DNA of 64,000 nucleotides, taken from the NCBI GenBank assembly GCA_002356515.1, contig AP017605.1, forward strand, positions 3,729,001-3,793,000, given 5' to 3'. This stretch comes from Mesorhizobium loti. GTDB taxonomy: Bacteria > Pseudomonadota > Alphaproteobacteria > Rhizobiales > Rhizobiaceae. The translations under genes were made by a program, and so were the position numbers. The notes under the pieces were generated by a model. The model had not been told where the DNA came from, made no database searches, and worked only from the letters and a program-made list of their open reading frames with translations. Below are positions 14,601-21,754 of the stretch, piece after piece; positions within the stretch are counted from its first letter, which is position 1; every line of letters starts with the position of its first letter.

Positions 14601-15506
14601 ATGAACTATATCCCACTGAATGCCATCCGCGCCTTTGAGGCCGCCGCCCGTCGCTTGAGCTTTTCGGCGGCGGCCGAAGAGCTTCACGTCACCCATCCGG
14701 CCATCAGCCACCAGATAAGGCGGCTCGAAGAGTGGCTGGGCACGCCTCTGTTCCACCGGGACGCACGCAAGGTACGGCTGACGGATGCCGGCGTGATCCT
14801 GCAGGCGTCGGCGAGCGGCGCCCTTGCCGAGCTTGGGGCCACATGCCGGCGCATCCGCCGCAATGCGGGGTCGGCGACACTATCCGTAGGCTGCATACCG
14901 TCCATCGCCAGCCGCTGGCTGGTTCCCCGCCTGCCGGACTTCACCGCCAGCCATCCCGATATCGGCATGCGGGTCGCTTATGCCAAGGCCGAGGACAGGC
15001 TTGGAGATGGTGAGAACGATGTGCTGATCACGCTCGGAGCCGATCCGACGCCTGGCGTCACCAGCCTCAAGCTGTTTTCACGCCTCAACCGGCCGGTGTG
15101 CAGTCCGCATTACCTGGCTGGCAGGCAGCATCTGCGAACAGCTTCGGATATCGCTGCCGCCGATCTTTTGCATGACGAAAACCGGCAGGGCTGGCGCGAA
15201 TGGTTCTCCGAGGCCGGACTTCCCAATGTCGATGTCGGCAACGGACCCGTCTTCGCCGACTTCAACATTCTTGCGACTGCGGTCATTGCCGGCCACGGCG
15301 TGGCGCTTTGTCCGGTCGACGTCTTTCGCGACGAACTGAAGCGCGGCGACTTGGTGGTTCTGTCTGATGTCTCGACCAACCGCGACAAGAGCTATTTTCT
15401 GACGATGTCGGTGGATGCCTCATCAGCCGCGCTCACCTTCGCCGACTGGTTCCGCCGGGCAGTCTCGGTCGATGCTGATGATCAGCGATCCGCTGGTATC
15501 ACTTGA
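14601..15506 (+). CDS. LysR-family regulator, GcvA-like
   Basis: 301 aa. The N-terminal winged helix (YIPLNAIRAFEAAARRLSFS, then HVTHPAISHQIRRLEEWLG) is of the GcvA/AmpR type, followed by a substrate-binding-like sensing domain. The ATG at 14601 has no Shine-Dalgarno; the 13 bases before it are AT-rich and include the palindrome GTAAATTTTAC (14588-14598). It is divergent from the EctC-like gene and is the obvious candidate to regulate it. Its 3' end overlaps the convergent epimerase gene by 8 bases. Confidence 0.9.
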   Translation: MNYIPLNAIRAFEAAARRLSFSAAAEELHVTHPAISHQIRRLEEWLGTPLFHRDARKVRLTDAGVILQASASGALAELGATCRRIRRNAGSATLSVGCIPSIASRWLVPRLPDFTASHPDIGMRVAYAKAEDRLGDGENDVLITLGADPTPGVTSLKLFSRLNRPVCSPHYLAGRQHLRTASDIAAADLLHDENRQGWREWFSEAGLPNVDVGNGPVFADFNILATAVIAGHGVALCPVDVFRDELKRGDLVVLSDVSTNRDKSYFLTMSVDASSAALTFADWFRRAVSVDADDQRSAGIT

Positions 15507-16500
15507 CCACGAAACCATGCGCGAACGGATCGCGGTCGTCGATGAAGATCGTATTCAGTCCGGTCATGCGCGCCCAGCCGCCGATCGAGGGAATGATCGC
15601 CGGCTTGCCCGCCACCGTGACCTCCTTTTCGACCTTGCCCTTGAACAGCGAACCGATGATCGATTCATGCACGAAGGCGTCGCCGGCCTTGAGCTTTCCC
15701 TTGGCATGAAGCTGCGCCATGCGCGCCGAAGTGCCGGTGCCGCACGGTGAGCGGTCGATGGCCTTGTCGCCGTAGAAGACGGCATTGCGGGCGTCGGCCC
15801 CTTCCACCGTCGGCTTGCCGGTCCACAGCATATGCGACAGCTTGTTGATGCCGGGGTTTTCCGGATGCACGAAAGTGTATTTCTCGTTGAGCAGCTGCCG
15901 CACCACCGGGCTCCAGGCGATGAGGTCGCCGGCGGAATGGTCCGCCATGTCGCGATAGTTCTTCTGCGGCTCGACGATGGCGTAGAAATTGCCGCCATAG
16001 GCGACATCGACGCTGATCTCGCCGAGCCCGGGACATTCGACCGTCAGACCTTCGGCATAGAGGAAAGATGGCACGTTGGTGATGCGCACCTCCTCGACAT
16101 ACTCGCCGACCTGTTTGTATTCGGCGATGACCAGGCCGGCCGGCGTGTCGAGCCTCAGTACGCCCGGCGTCTTCGGCTTGATCAGCCCATACTCGATGGC
16201 CATCGTCACCGTGCCGATGGTGCCGTGGCCGCACATCGGCAGGCAGCCCGAGGTTTCGATGAACAGGATGGCGATGTCGCAATCCTCGCGCGTCGGCGGA
16301 TAGAGGATCGAACCCGACATCACGTCGTGACCGCGCGGTTCGAACATCAGGCCAGTGCGGATCCAGTCATATTCGGCGAGGAAGTGCGCCCGCCGTTCCA
16401 TCATCGTCGAGCCCTCGAGCAACGGGCCGCCGCCGGCGACCAGCCGGACCGGATTGCCGCATGTGTGGCCGTCGATGCAGAAGAAGGATTTTCTGGCCAT
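15499..16500 (-). CDS. hypRE: 4-hydroxyproline 2-epimerase (proline racemase family)
   Basis: 333 aa from the ATG at 16500, which has GAGGA five bases upstream; the longer frame to 16560 lacks support and would overlap the upstream gene. Both catalytic cysteines of the family are present, in LPMCGHGTIGT and SPCGTGTSARMA. A dehydratase of the same fold would have Thr for the second Cys. It converts trans-4-hydroxy-L-proline to cis-4-hydroxy-D-proline. The neighbours (FAD oxidoreductase, DHDPS-like deaminase, GntR regulator) complete a hydroxyproline set, which favours the epimerase over a plain proline racemase. Confidence 0.93.
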   Translation of the reverse strand: MARKSFFCIDGHTCGNPVRLVAGGGPLLEGSTMMERRAHFLAEYDWIRTGLMFEPRGHDVMSGSILYPPTREDCDIAILFIETSGCLPMCGHGTIGTVTMAIEYGLIKPKTPGVLRLDTPAGLVIAEYKQVGEYVEEVRITNVPSFLYAEGLTVECPGLGEISVDVAYGGNFYAIVEPQKNYRDMADHSAGDLIAWSPVVRQLLNEKYTFVHPENPGINKLSHMLWTGKPTVEGADARNAVFYGDKAIDRSPCGTGTSARMAQLHAKGKLKAGDAFVHESIIGSLFKGKVEKEVTVAGKPAIIPSIGGWARMTGLNTIFIDDRDPFAHGFVVK

Positions 16501-16516
16501 GGCGTTCCTCGAAAAT

Positions 16517-17830
16517 TCAAAACCGTTGTGGACTGAAAGGGGCGAGATCAACAGGCGCAACCTGCCCCAGAATGATTTCCCGGATCAACCGTCCGGTCGC
16601 CGCGGCCTGGGTCAGGCCGAGATGGCCATGGCCGAAAGCGTAGACCACGGGCCGGCTTCCCGACGCCTTGCCGATGACAGGTACCGAATCCGGCAGCGAG
16701 GGCCGGAACCCCATCCATTCGCGCCCGCCCGAGGGATTGAGTCCAGGCAGGAATTGCTGCGCCTTCCGCAGGAGCGCTTTCGACCTGGCATAGTTGGGCG
16801 GCCGCTCGATGCCGCCGAGTTCGACGGCGCCGCCGACGCGCAGGCCCGTTTCGAGCGGCGTGATGACGAAGCCATGGCCGGAGAAGATCAGCTGCCGCTT
16901 CACGTCGAAGGCGCTTTTGGGCAGCGTCGTGTTGTAGCCGCGCTCGGTCTCCAGCGGAATGCGGTCGCCAAGCTGCCGTGCCAAAAGGTGCGACCATGCA
17001 CCAGCGGCGACGACGAGGTGCCTGGCCTGACTGGTCGTGCCGTCGGCCAGGGTCAGCGTCGCGCCATCCTGGTCCGCCGCGACCCGGTCGATGCGGGCCA
17101 ATTCGAAGCGGGCGCCCCTGGCCTCGGCGTAGGCCCACACCGCCTTGCCAAGCAATTTCGGATCGGAGACGGTCTTCCAGCCCGGCACGAAGGTGCCCTT
17201 GATGAAGCGCGGGGACAGGCCAGGCTGCAAACCGGCCAGGCCCTCGCCCTCGACATGGCGAAAGCCGATGCCGAAACGCTCGCGCGCGGCCCAGCCGGAC
17301 AGCGAGGCGCGGAACTCGGCCTCGCTTTCATAGAGTTCGAGCGAGCCATCCTCGCGCAGCATCGGCCGCGTGCCGGAGCGATCGAGCAGATCCATCCATT
17401 CCGCTTCGGCGAGCTTCATCATGCCGGCCTGGGCGGCGAGGCTCGCTTCGTATTTCGCCGGCGCGCCGGCGCGCCAGAAGCGGATCAGCCAGGGCAGCAG
17501 CTTCGGCAGATAGGCGGGCGGAATGCTGAGCGGGCCGAGCGGATCGGCCAGCCATTTCGGCAGGTTCTTGATCATGCCCTTGTGTGCCAGCGGCAGCACG
17601 TCCGAGAAGGCGAAGGCGGCGGCGTTGCCGGAGCTCGTCTCCTCGCAGATGCCGGTTCGGTCGAAGACCGTAACGTTCCGCCCTGCCTCGGCAAGGAAGG
17701 CCGCCGCGCAGATGCCGATGATGCCGCCGCCGATGATGGCGATGTCCTCGCCTTCCCCCCGCGAACGGGGAGAAGGTGCCCCAGTGGCGGAGCGTCGCTC
17801 CTGTTCCGGGGATTTGGAATTTCCTGGCAC
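16517..17830 (-). CDS. hypO: FAD-dependent D-hydroxyproline oxidoreductase (DAAO/DadA family)
   Basis: 437 aa from a GTG at 17830. FAD-binding GGGIIGICAAAFLAEAG starts near residue 33, and the C-terminal FAD part is FGHGHLGLTQAAATGRLI. By context it oxidises cis-4-hydroxy-D-proline to 1-pyrroline-4-hydroxy-2-carboxylate. The first 30 residues are odd: the family usually begins a few residues before the GxGxxG motif, whereas here codons 10-27 are encoded by a GC-rich palindromic repeat (17751-17801). No in-frame ATG lies between the GTG and the FAD motif. AGGGA lies about 10 bases before the GTG, and the start is 14 bases after the upstream stop. Confidence 0.88.
   Translation of the reverse strand: MPGNSKSPEQERRSATGAPSPRSRGEGEDIAIIGGGIIGICAAAFLAEAGRNVTVFDRTGICEETSSGNAAAFAFSDVLPLAHKGMIKNLPKWLADPLGPLSIPPAYLPKLLPWLIRFWRAGAPAKYEASLAAQAGMMKLAEAEWMDLLDRSGTRPMLREDGSLELYESEAEFRASLSGWAARERFGIGFRHVEGEGLAGLQPGLSPRFIKGTFVPGWKTVSDPKLLGKAVWAYAEARGARFELARIDRVAADQDGATLTLADGTTSQARHLVVAAGAWSHLLARQLGDRIPLETERGYNTTLPKSAFDVKRQLIFSGHGFVITPLETGLRVGGAVELGGIERPPNYARSKALLRKAQQFLPGLNPSGGREWMGFRPSLPDSVPVIGKASGSRPVVYAFGHGHLGLTQAAATGRLIREIILGQVAPVDLAPFSPQRF
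17751..17801. repeat. GC-rich palindromic intergenic repeat (rhizobial mosaic element type)
   Basis: Two palindromes lie side by side. The first pairs CCTTCCCCCCG with CGGGGAGAAGG around GCGAA. The second is GGAGCGTCGCTCC at 17789-17801. The CCCCG/CGGGGAGAAGG block joined to a GGAGCG palindrome resembles mosaic repeats scattered between genes in rhizobia. Here it lies inside the 5' coding part of the hypO-like gene. Confidence 0.65.
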
Positions 17831-17844
17831 GTCGGTGCTGTCCC

Positions 17845-18780
17845 TTACTCGGCTGCCACCAGTTTGTCCGCCGATAGAGGAGACGTCTGGAGCGACGGCA
17901 GCTTCGGCCGCACCGCCAGCGCATCCCGTATGATCTTCTCCACCGCCTTGCGGCGCTCGCCCGACAGCGGCTGGCGCGGCATGCGCACCCGGTCATTGGT
18001 ACCAATCGCCAGCACTTCGGCAAGCTTGATGTTTTGGACCAGATAGGTCGAGACATCGAGGTCGAGCAGCGGCCGGAACCAGCGATAGATGGCGAGTGCC
18101 TCTTCGCGGCGCCCCTCTCTCATCAGCTGGTAGATGGCGACGGTCTCGCGTGGGAAGGCGGTGACCAGGCCGGCCACCCAGCCGATGGCACCGACCGACA
18201 GCGCCTCGAAGGCGAGATTGTCGACGCCGGTGAACAGATCGTAGCGGTCGCCAAGCCGGTTGATGATCTCGGTCGAGCGCCTGATGTCGTCGGAGGATTC
18301 CTTGATGGCGACGAAGCGCTTGTCCGATGCCAGTTCCTCCATCTGGTCGACGGTAACGTCGACGCGGTAGGCGAGCCGGTTGGAGTAGATCATGACCGGC
18401 AGGTCGCCGGCCTCGGCGACCGCGCGCAGAGCCGCCACCGTTTCTTCCGCATTGGTGTGGTAGATCGGGCTCGGCACCACCATCAGGCCATTGGCGCCTT
18501 CCTTGGCGGCGCGCCTGGCGATGCTGGCCGCTTCCCGGGTGCCCGCTTCATTGACCGTTAGCAGCACCGGCTTCTTGCCAGCGACTTTCTGCGCCGTCCT
18601 CAGCACCTCGATCTTCTCGTCAGGCGATAGCATCGGCCCTTCGCCGAGCGAGCCGCAGACGATGATGCCGTCGCAGCCGGCCTCCATCTGCAGGTTGAAG
18701 CAACGCTCCATCTCGGCATGGTCGAGCCGATCGTCGGCGGTGAATTTGGTCGTGACGGCGGGGAAAACTCCGGTCCACAT
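17845..18780 (-). CDS. hypD: 1-pyrroline-4-hydroxy-2-carboxylate deaminase (DHDPS/NAL family)
   Basis: 311 aa. It has the TIM-barrel dihydrodipicolinate synthase fold: GSLGEGPMLSPDEK near residue 43, Tyr in VMIYSNRLAYRVDV, and Schiff-base Lys in FVAIKESSDDIRR. In a hydroxyproline cluster this family member deaminates and decyclises the imine to alpha-ketoglutarate semialdehyde. It is first in a minus-strand operon with the hypO- and hypRE-like genes. GGAGAGAC lies six bases before the ATG, and a TGATATATCA palindrome lies 17 bases upstream of it. Confidence 0.9.
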   Translation of the reverse strand: MWTGVFPAVTTKFTADDRLDHAEMERCFNLQMEAGCDGIIVCGSLGEGPMLSPDEKIEVLRTAQKVAGKKPVLLTVNEAGTREAASIARRAAKEGANGLMVVPSPIYHTNAEETVAALRAVAEAGDLPVMIYSNRLAYRVDVTVDQMEELASDKRFVAIKESSDDIRRSTEIINRLGDRYDLFTGVDNLAFEALSVGAIGWVAGLVTAFPRETVAIYQLMREGRREEALAIYRWFRPLLDLDVSTYLVQNIKLAEVLAIGTNDRVRMPRQPLSGERRKAVEKIIRDALAVRPKLPSLQTSPLSADKLVAAE

Positions 18781-18796
18781 GGCTGTCTCTCCAAGT

Positions 18797-18806
18797 TGAT
18801 ATATCA
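18797..18806. promoter_or_regulatory. Operator-like palindrome TGATATATCA in front of hypD
   Basis: A perfect 10-bp palindrome lies 17 bases upstream of the hypD start, between it and a GntR gene. The same half-sites occur at 18852-18872. A related TATATCTATT follows at 18811. I read it as a site for the divergent GntR regulator. Confidence 0.6.
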
Positions 18807-18851
18807 GGCGTATATCTATTAAGAGCTAGCCTGTCAACGATGACTCCATTA

Positions 18852-18872
18852 TGATATATGAAAAATATATCA
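18852..18872. promoter_or_regulatory. Operator-like inverted repeat in front of the GntR gene
   Basis: TGATATAT and ATATATCA are perfect 8-bp arms separated by GAAAA. It ends next to the AGGAG ribosome site of the regulator gene, so binding there would block its expression (autoregulation). It shares its half-site with 18797-18806, about 55 bases away, suggesting one regulator covers both divergent promoters. Confidence 0.65.
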
Positions 18873-18883
18873 GGAGCCGGCCG

Positions 18884-19555
18884 TTGATCTCCCCGCTGAT
18901 ATCCATCGAGACGAACGCAACCTTCGAGCCTGCGGCGACCAAGGCCTATCGCATGCTGGAGCACATGATCGTCACGCTGGAACTGGCGCCGTCGAGCTTC
19001 GTCACCGAAGGCGCGCTGATCGACAAGCTCGGCCTCGGCCGCACGCCGGTACGCGAGGCGATCCAGCGGCTGGCTTGGGAAGGGCTGCTGGATGTCCGAC
19101 CACGCGCCGGCATCGCGATCGCGCCGCTGCATCCCGGCGACTGGCTGCGCGTGCTCGACGCCCGGCGCGGCGTCGAAGTGGTGCTTGCCCGTTCGGCCGC
19201 CCGCTTTGTCACCCGCGAGGCCGCCGACCTGTTTCATGAGGCGGCGCTTGCCATGCAGAAGGCGGTCATCTCAGGCAACGTGCTGGCCTTCATCCAGGCC
19301 GACAAGGCGCTCGACGAGGCCCTGGGGCTGGCTGCTGACAACCCCTTCGCCGCCCGCTTGGCCGCGCCTCTGCAAACCCACAGCCGCCGCTTCTGGTTCC
19401 GCTACAAGGCGGATACGGGCCTGGCCGAATCCGCCGAGCATCATGTCGCGCTGATCCGCTCGATCCTCGACGGCGACGAGGAGGGAGCCGCCAAGGATGC
19501 CAAGCGGCTGATGGCGCTGCTGCGCGGCCATGCCGAGGTCGCCGCGACGCGCTGA
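18884..19555 (+). CDS. hypR: GntR-family regulator, FCD type, of the hydroxyproline cluster
   Basis: 223 aa from a TTG at 18884 with AGGAG seven bases before it. The longer frame from ATG 18851 would start inside the operator-like repeat and lacks a site. The winged helix contains LGLGRTPVREAIQRLAWEGLLDV, the FadR/GntR signature. The C-terminal part is an all-helical FCD ligand domain. It is divergent from the hypD-hypO-hypRE operon, matching the place of HypR in other rhizobia. Assignment to that role is by context. Confidence 0.85.
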   Translation: MISPLISIETNATFEPAATKAYRMLEHMIVTLELAPSSFVTEGALIDKLGLGRTPVREAIQRLAWEGLLDVRPRAGIAIAPLHPGDWLRVLDARRGVEVVLARSAARFVTREAADLFHEAALAMQKAVISGNVLAFIQADKALDEALGLAADNPFAARLAAPLQTHSRRFWFRYKADTGLAESAEHHVALIRSILDGDEEGAAKDAKRLMALLRGHAEVAATR

Positions 19556-19563
19556 TTGAGCAG

Positions 19564-19875
19564 TCAGATCCCTTGCGTGGTGGCGATGGCGGTATTCTCC
19601 CATCCGTCACCGGTCGCGAAAATGCAACTCCGGCCCTGCACGTCGGTCACCAGCATCGACCAGGTCCCACTTGCCGAAACATAGACCTCGACAATGGCGG
19701 CCTGACCAACCACACCGTAGCCGATCTGCTTTTGTTGCAGGGCCTTTGCCAATGCCGCGACGAGGTCACTGTGGCCGCCGCAGATGAATTGCGCCTGCGC
19801 CGATAGCGTCGACAGCGCCAGCGCGATGCCGACCGCGGCTATCCTGATCCATCGAAACGAAAATTTGTGTGCCAT
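19564..19875 (-). CDS. Small secreted hypothetical protein
   Basis: 103 aa from the ATG at 19875, which has a near-perfect AAGGAGGT site; the open frame to 19932 is an artefact. A signal peptide is clear (FRWIRIAAVGIALALSTLSAQA, cleavage about AQA/QF). The mature part is about 75 residues with two Cys (FICGG and SCIFATGDG), which could form a disulphide. I recognise no family. Its 3' end is 9 bases from the convergent GntR gene. Confidence 0.75.
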   Translation of the reverse strand: MAHKFSFRWIRIAAVGIALALSTLSAQAQFICGGHSDLVAALAKALQQKQIGYGVVGQAAIVEVYVSASGTWSMLVTDVQGRSCIFATGDGWENTAIATTQGI

Positions 19876-19928
19876 CTGGCACCTCCTTCGCCTTCGCGTT
19901 CCGGCAAAGGGAGGCACATGAGGCAGCC

Positions 19929-19970
19929 TCAATACACCGAAACACTCCAGGCCGGGTTCGACGTCTTCAT
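19929..19970 (-). CDS. Candidate 13-residue short ORF upstream of the secreted protein
   Basis: ATG to TGA encodes MKTSNPAWSVSVY. AAGGAG lies seven bases before the ATG, as good as any ribosome site in the window. The stop is 53 bases before the start of the secreted-protein gene on the same strand. It could be a leader peptide or a chance match; only the site strength supports it. Confidence 0.35.
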   Translation of the reverse strand: MKTSNPAWSVSVY

Positions 19971-20104
19971 CACGTCACTCCTTCTGGTTTCCGGTCTGTC
20001 GTCAGGGGAACTTTATCATTCCCTGGAATCGATATGGTGAGGCCCCGATCCGAAAACAAGCGCCATTTCGGAGCTCGGGGCGCGTTGCAGGACGAAGACC
20101 CGCG

Positions 20105-20482
20105 TCAAGCTTCCGCAGGTTCGCGAAGTGCCGCCCATTTCAGCAAGGCATCGAGAGCCGGGCACAGGGCCTGGCCCCAATCGGTCAGGCAGTACTCGAC
20201 CTTGGGCGGCACTTGGTGGTGCACGATCCGGCGCACGATTCCGTCGGCCTCCATCTGCCGCAGTTGCTGAATCAGCATTTTCTGCGAGATCGCCGGGATC
20301 GCCCGTTCGAGGTCGGAAAAGCGCAGCACCTTGCCGCCGAACAGGTGAAACAGGATCACCAGCTTCCAGCGGCCTTCGAGAATGCGCAGCACATTCTCGA
20401 CGCCGCTCGCTGCCGAAGAAGGCGTCAATGACTCGGGCTTACCTTCAGGTAAGTACCTTACTTTTTCGTCGGTTCTTGTCAT
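20105..20482 (-). CDS. HxlR-family transcriptional regulator
   Basis: 125 aa from the ATG at 20482; the open frame runs further back to 20590 without support. The winged helix is typical: ILEGRWKLVILFHLFGG, LRFSDLERAIPAISQKMLIQQLRQ, and RRIVHHQVPPKVEYCLTDWGQAL. Two Cys lie near the C-terminus (EYC and ALC), and some HxlR proteins sense redox or aldehydes through Cys. It is divergent from the SnoaL-SDR gene pair, which it probably controls. Confidence 0.9.
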   Translation of the reverse strand: MTRTDEKVRYLPEGKPESLTPSSAASGVENVLRILEGRWKLVILFHLFGGKVLRFSDLERAIPAISQKMLIQQLRQMEADGIVRRIVHHQVPPKVEYCLTDWGQALCPALDALLKWAALREPAEA

Positions 20483-20565
20483 TTCACCAGCATATCTCAT
20501 TTTAGGAACCGGACAAGCGCCGCCGGCCTCGACGGGCGGCGGCAACGCACATCGGAGACGACAGC

Positions 20566-20895
20566 ATGACCGCAACCCTTCCGCAGCCACTGGCCGATTA
20601 TTTCGCCGCCAAGAACCGGCATGACATTGACGCCATGCTCATTCCTTTCTCGCCGGACGCCACGGTCAGGGACGAAGGCAAAACCCATCGGGGTTCGGAC
20701 GCGATCCGCGGCTGGATGGAGGAGACGACACGCAAATACCGGGTGACCGTCGAGGTCGCCGAGGCGACCGCCAATGGCGATGCATGGCGAATCGCCGGCA
20801 TCGTGTCGGGGAATTTCCCAGGCAGCCCTGCGACGCTCCACTATAACTTCACGCTGGCCGACAACCGGATCGCTCTGCTGGAGATCGGCGCATGA
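20566..20895 (+). CDS. SnoaL/NTF2-like small protein
   Basis: 109 aa, soluble, with the alpha+beta cone-fold pattern of SnoaL-like proteins: LADYFAAKNRHDIDAMLIPFSPDATVRDEGKTHRG, then a Trp helix and beta strands ending HYNFTLADNRIALLEIG. These serve as small isomerases, hydrolases or binding proteins. It overlaps the following SDR gene by four bases (ATGA) and is divergent from the HxlR regulator, so the two form a small regulated operon of unknown substrate. Confidence 0.8.
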   Translation: MTATLPQPLADYFAAKNRHDIDAMLIPFSPDATVRDEGKTHRGSDAIRGWMEETTRKYRVTVEVAEATANGDAWRIAGIVSGNFPGSPATLHYNFTLADNRIALLEIGA

Positions 20896-21692
20896 CCATC
20901 GTCCAGAACTTTGCAATCGACGACCGGGAATTCACCGGCAAGCGCGTTCTGGTTACCGGCGGTACCAAGGGTGCCGGCGAAGCCATCGTGCACAGGCTTT
21001 CGGCGGCAGGTGCTGTCGTTCTCACGACCGCCCGCTCGGCGACCGAAGCATGCCAGCCGAAGCTGTTCGTGCAGGCCGATGTGAGTACTTTGGCGGGTAC
21101 CGAGACGGTGGTCGCGGCCATCATGGAACGGCTTGGCGGCATCGACATCATCGTGCACAGCGTCGGCGGGTCGAAGAGCCCAGGTGGCGGGTTTGCCGGA
21201 CTGACCGATCAGCTCTGGCAGGACGAGCTCAGCCTCAATCTGCTGGCGGCCGTGCGGCTCGATCGCCTGCTTGTCCCACATATGATCGAGCAAGGCGCAG
21301 GCGCGATCGTTCACATATCGTCGATCCAGCGCCGCCTGCCGCTGCACGAATCCACCATCGCCTATGCGGCGGCCAAGGCCGCCCTTTCGACCTACAGCAA
21401 GGCGCTGTCCAAGGAGCTCGGCCCCAAAGGCATCCGCGTCAACGCCGTGGCGCCGGGCTGGATCCACACCAGCGCTTCGGAAGCCATGGTGAAGCGACTG
21501 GCCTCCCACTCGGGTTCGGATGAGGCAACCGCCCGCCAGAGCATCATGGATGCGCTGGGCGGCATCCCGATCGGCCGACCGGCATGGCCGCAAGAGGTTG
21601 CCGAACTTGTGGCATTCCTCGTCTCGGACCGTGCGGCATCGATCCACGGCGCCGAATACGTCATCGATGGTGGCACGATTCCAACAGTGTGA
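20892..21692 (+). CDS. Short-chain dehydrogenase/reductase (SDR)
   Basis: 266 aa. The cofactor motif is VTGGTKGAG near residue 18. The catalytic set has Ser in VHISSIQRR and Tyr/Lys in YAAAKAALS. The end GAEYVIDGGTIPTV is the usual classical SDR C-terminus. Redox partner substrate unknown. It is translationally coupled (ATGA) to the SnoaL-like gene. Confidence 0.9.
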   Translation: MTIVQNFAIDDREFTGKRVLVTGGTKGAGEAIVHRLSAAGAVVLTTARSATEACQPKLFVQADVSTLAGTETVVAAIMERLGGIDIIVHSVGGSKSPGGGFAGLTDQLWQDELSLNLLAAVRLDRLLVPHMIEQGAGAIVHISSIQRRLPLHESTIAYAAAKAALSTYSKALSKELGPKGIRVNAVAPGWIHTSASEAMVKRLASHSGSDEATARQSIMDALGGIPIGRPAWPQEVAELVAFLVSDRAASIHGAEYVIDGGTIPTV

Positions 21693-21700
21693 TGCCGCGC

Positions 21701-21732
21701 AAAAAACAAAGGGCGCGGCCAAAGCCGCGCCC
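21701..21732 (-). terminator. Rho-independent terminator after mmsA
   Basis: On the minus strand, GGGCGCGGC-TTTG-GCCGCGCCC is followed by TTTGTTTTTT. It lies 23 bases beyond the mmsA stop and also ends the facing SDR gene, though the T tract on that side is weak. Confidence 0.85.
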
Positions 21733-21754
21733 TTAACTCGATGGAAATCCGAAT

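Noticed and set aside
16355..18046. A 563-codon frame opposite the hydroxyproline genes
   Set aside because: Antisense to two genes with full catalytic motifs; composition is that of a shadow.
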